From assembly GCA_009783115.1 (NCBI GenBank), contig WRHT01000103.1:1-5737 (forward strand): a stretch of 5,737 bases of DNA, given 5' to 3'. Both the position numbers and the translations under genes were made by a program. Shown here one piece after another: positions 5,092-5,737 of this stretch. The DNA is from Desulfovibrionaceae bacterium. GTDB taxonomy: Bacteria > Desulfobacterota > Desulfovibrionia > Desulfovibrionales > Desulfovibrionaceae. Position 1 is the stretch's first letter, and every line of letters starts with the position of its first letter. The notes beneath the pieces are model-generated. The model had not been told where the DNA came from, did no database searches, and saw only the letters and a list, made by a program, of their open reading frames with translations.

Positions 5092-5737
5092 TCAGAGAAC
5101 CGCCCGGCGCTTGGAGGAGGAATCAATGCCCAGGGCCATACGGTACTTGGCCACCGTGCGGCGGGCAATGTTCACTCCCAGCTCTTCCTTGAGCAGATCC
5201 ACAATTTTCTCATCACTAAGCGGATTCTTGGGGTTCTCTTCCGCGATATGTTTTTTAATCAGCAACTTGACGCTCTCCGAACCGACCTCGCTCCCGTCGG
5301 CCAAGGCCAGGGAGCTGTTGAAAAAAAACTTTAATTCAAACAAACCATGCGGCGTGGCCACGTATTTATTGGTGGTCACCCGGCTGATGGTGGATTCGTG
5401 CATACCCACATCCTCGGCTATTTCCTTGAGGATCAGGGGTTTAAGGCAGGAAACGCCTTCCTCAAAAAAGGTCTCCTGGTGACGGACAATGCTCTCCATG
5501 ACCTTGTACAAGGTACGCTGACGCTGATGCAGACTCTTGATCAGCCAGCGCGCCGAATTGAGTTTTTCCTGCAAATATTCCCGGTTCTTCCCGCCCCGTT
5601 CCGCCTCCAGGCTGTCCGCGTACAGGGAGGAAAGCTGCAATTGCGGCAATCCCTCCTCATTCAGCACCACGATAAATTCGCCCTGGTATTTATAAACGTA
5701 AACATCCGGGGCGATATAGTGCGGCTCGATATCTCCA
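5092..5737 (-). CDS. rpoN: RNA polymerase sigma-54 factor, C-terminal part (5' end beyond window)
   Basis: This is the promoter-specificity subunit that directs RNA polymerase to -24/-12 promoters and needs an ATP-driven enhancer-binding activator. The reading frame stays open to the right edge, so the N-terminal activator-interacting region and part of the core-binding domain are missing. The visible 214 residues begin within the core-binding domain (EPHYIAPDVYVY, then VVLNEEGLPQL). A helix-turn-helix follows (HESTISRVTTNKYV, about visible residues 113-126), then ELKFFF and the diagnostic RpoN box ARRTVAKYR (positions 5140-5166). The C-terminus is short and basic (SSSKRR). Both DNA-binding elements look intact. 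The GTG at 5670 is internal, because homologous sequence continues upstream of it. The stop TGA is 17 nt before hpf, which suggests co-transcription. A run of eight T (sense strand) lies in the KFFFN codons. Identification is near certain. Confidence 0.97.
   Translation of the reverse strand, partial: GDIEPHYIAPDVYVYKYQGEFIVVLNEEGLPQLQLSSLYADSLEAERGGKNREYLQEKLNSARWLIKSLHQRQRTLYKVMESIVRHQETFFEEGVSCLKPLILKEIAEDVGMHESTISRVTTNKYVATPHGLFELKFFFNSSLALADGSEVGSESVKLLIKKHIAEENPKNPLSDEKIVDLLKEELGVNIARRTVAKYRMALGIDSSSKRRAVL

Noticed and set aside
5321..5328. Eight-base homopolymer in rpoN as a phase-variable switch
   Set aside because: It simply encodes the conserved KFFFN segment, the frame is intact, and eight bases in a housekeeping sigma factor is weak evidence for phase variation.
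4478..5482. Plus-strand open frame (334 codons) opposite hpf and rpoN
   Set aside because: It spans two unrelated, well-identified genes on the other strand and shows no domain or coherent protein character.
5092..5670. GTG at 5670 as the start of rpoN
   Set aside because: The frame is open and clearly homologous to sigma-54 up to the window edge, so this codon is an internal valine.

Overview
All eight genes I can support lie on the minus strand, read from the right edge of the window to the left. The order is rpoN (5' end outside the window) > hpf (long form) > rapZ > mannose-family PTS EIIA > EIIB > EIIC > Nudix hydrolase > glgA. A possible ninth gene starts at the left edge. Junctions are very tight: +17, +11, -14, +3, +9, -10 (or -4), +44 and +6 nt. 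The window therefore looks like one long operon or a chain of translationally coupled genes. No intergenic stretch exceeds about 45 nt. I saw no tRNA, rRNA, CRISPR array, insertion sequence or long repeat.

The organism is probably a Gram-negative deltaproteobacterium (Desulfobacterota), most likely close to Desulfovibrio. This is inferred from the gene order: a sigma-54 gene followed by hpf, rapZ and a small mannose-type PTS set is a known arrangement in that group. It also fits the moderately GC-rich sequence and the family flavour of the proteins. I cannot fix a genus from the sequence alone.

Right part (3600-5737): a nitrogen/stress control block. It holds the C-terminal half of sigma-54 with an intact HTH and RpoN box, the ribosome hibernation factor Hpf, and the P-loop protein RapZ. 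In many proteobacteria ptsN (EIIA-Ntr) lies between hpf and rapZ; here those two genes are directly adjacent.

Middle part (1994-3613): a reduced mannose-family PTS. EIIA and EIIB carry their phosphorylatable histidines (His17 and His12) and EIIC is a short membrane protein. No EIID, HPr or EI gene is in the window. EIIA, EIIB and EIIC all lie in one reading frame, separated only by a TGA plus one codon and a TAG plus three codons.

Left part (1-2003): a Nudix hydrolase of the ADP-ribose pyrophosphatase-like type overlaps the end of EIIC. Glycogen synthase GlgA follows behind a short gap, with a candidate sigma-70-type promoter just upstream. A reasonable inference is that the cluster links PTS phosphorylation state and ribosome/sigma-54 control to carbon storage, but nothing in the sequence proves that. 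I found no clearly novel defence or mobile system. The points most worth checking are the EIID-less PTS and its single-frame layout.
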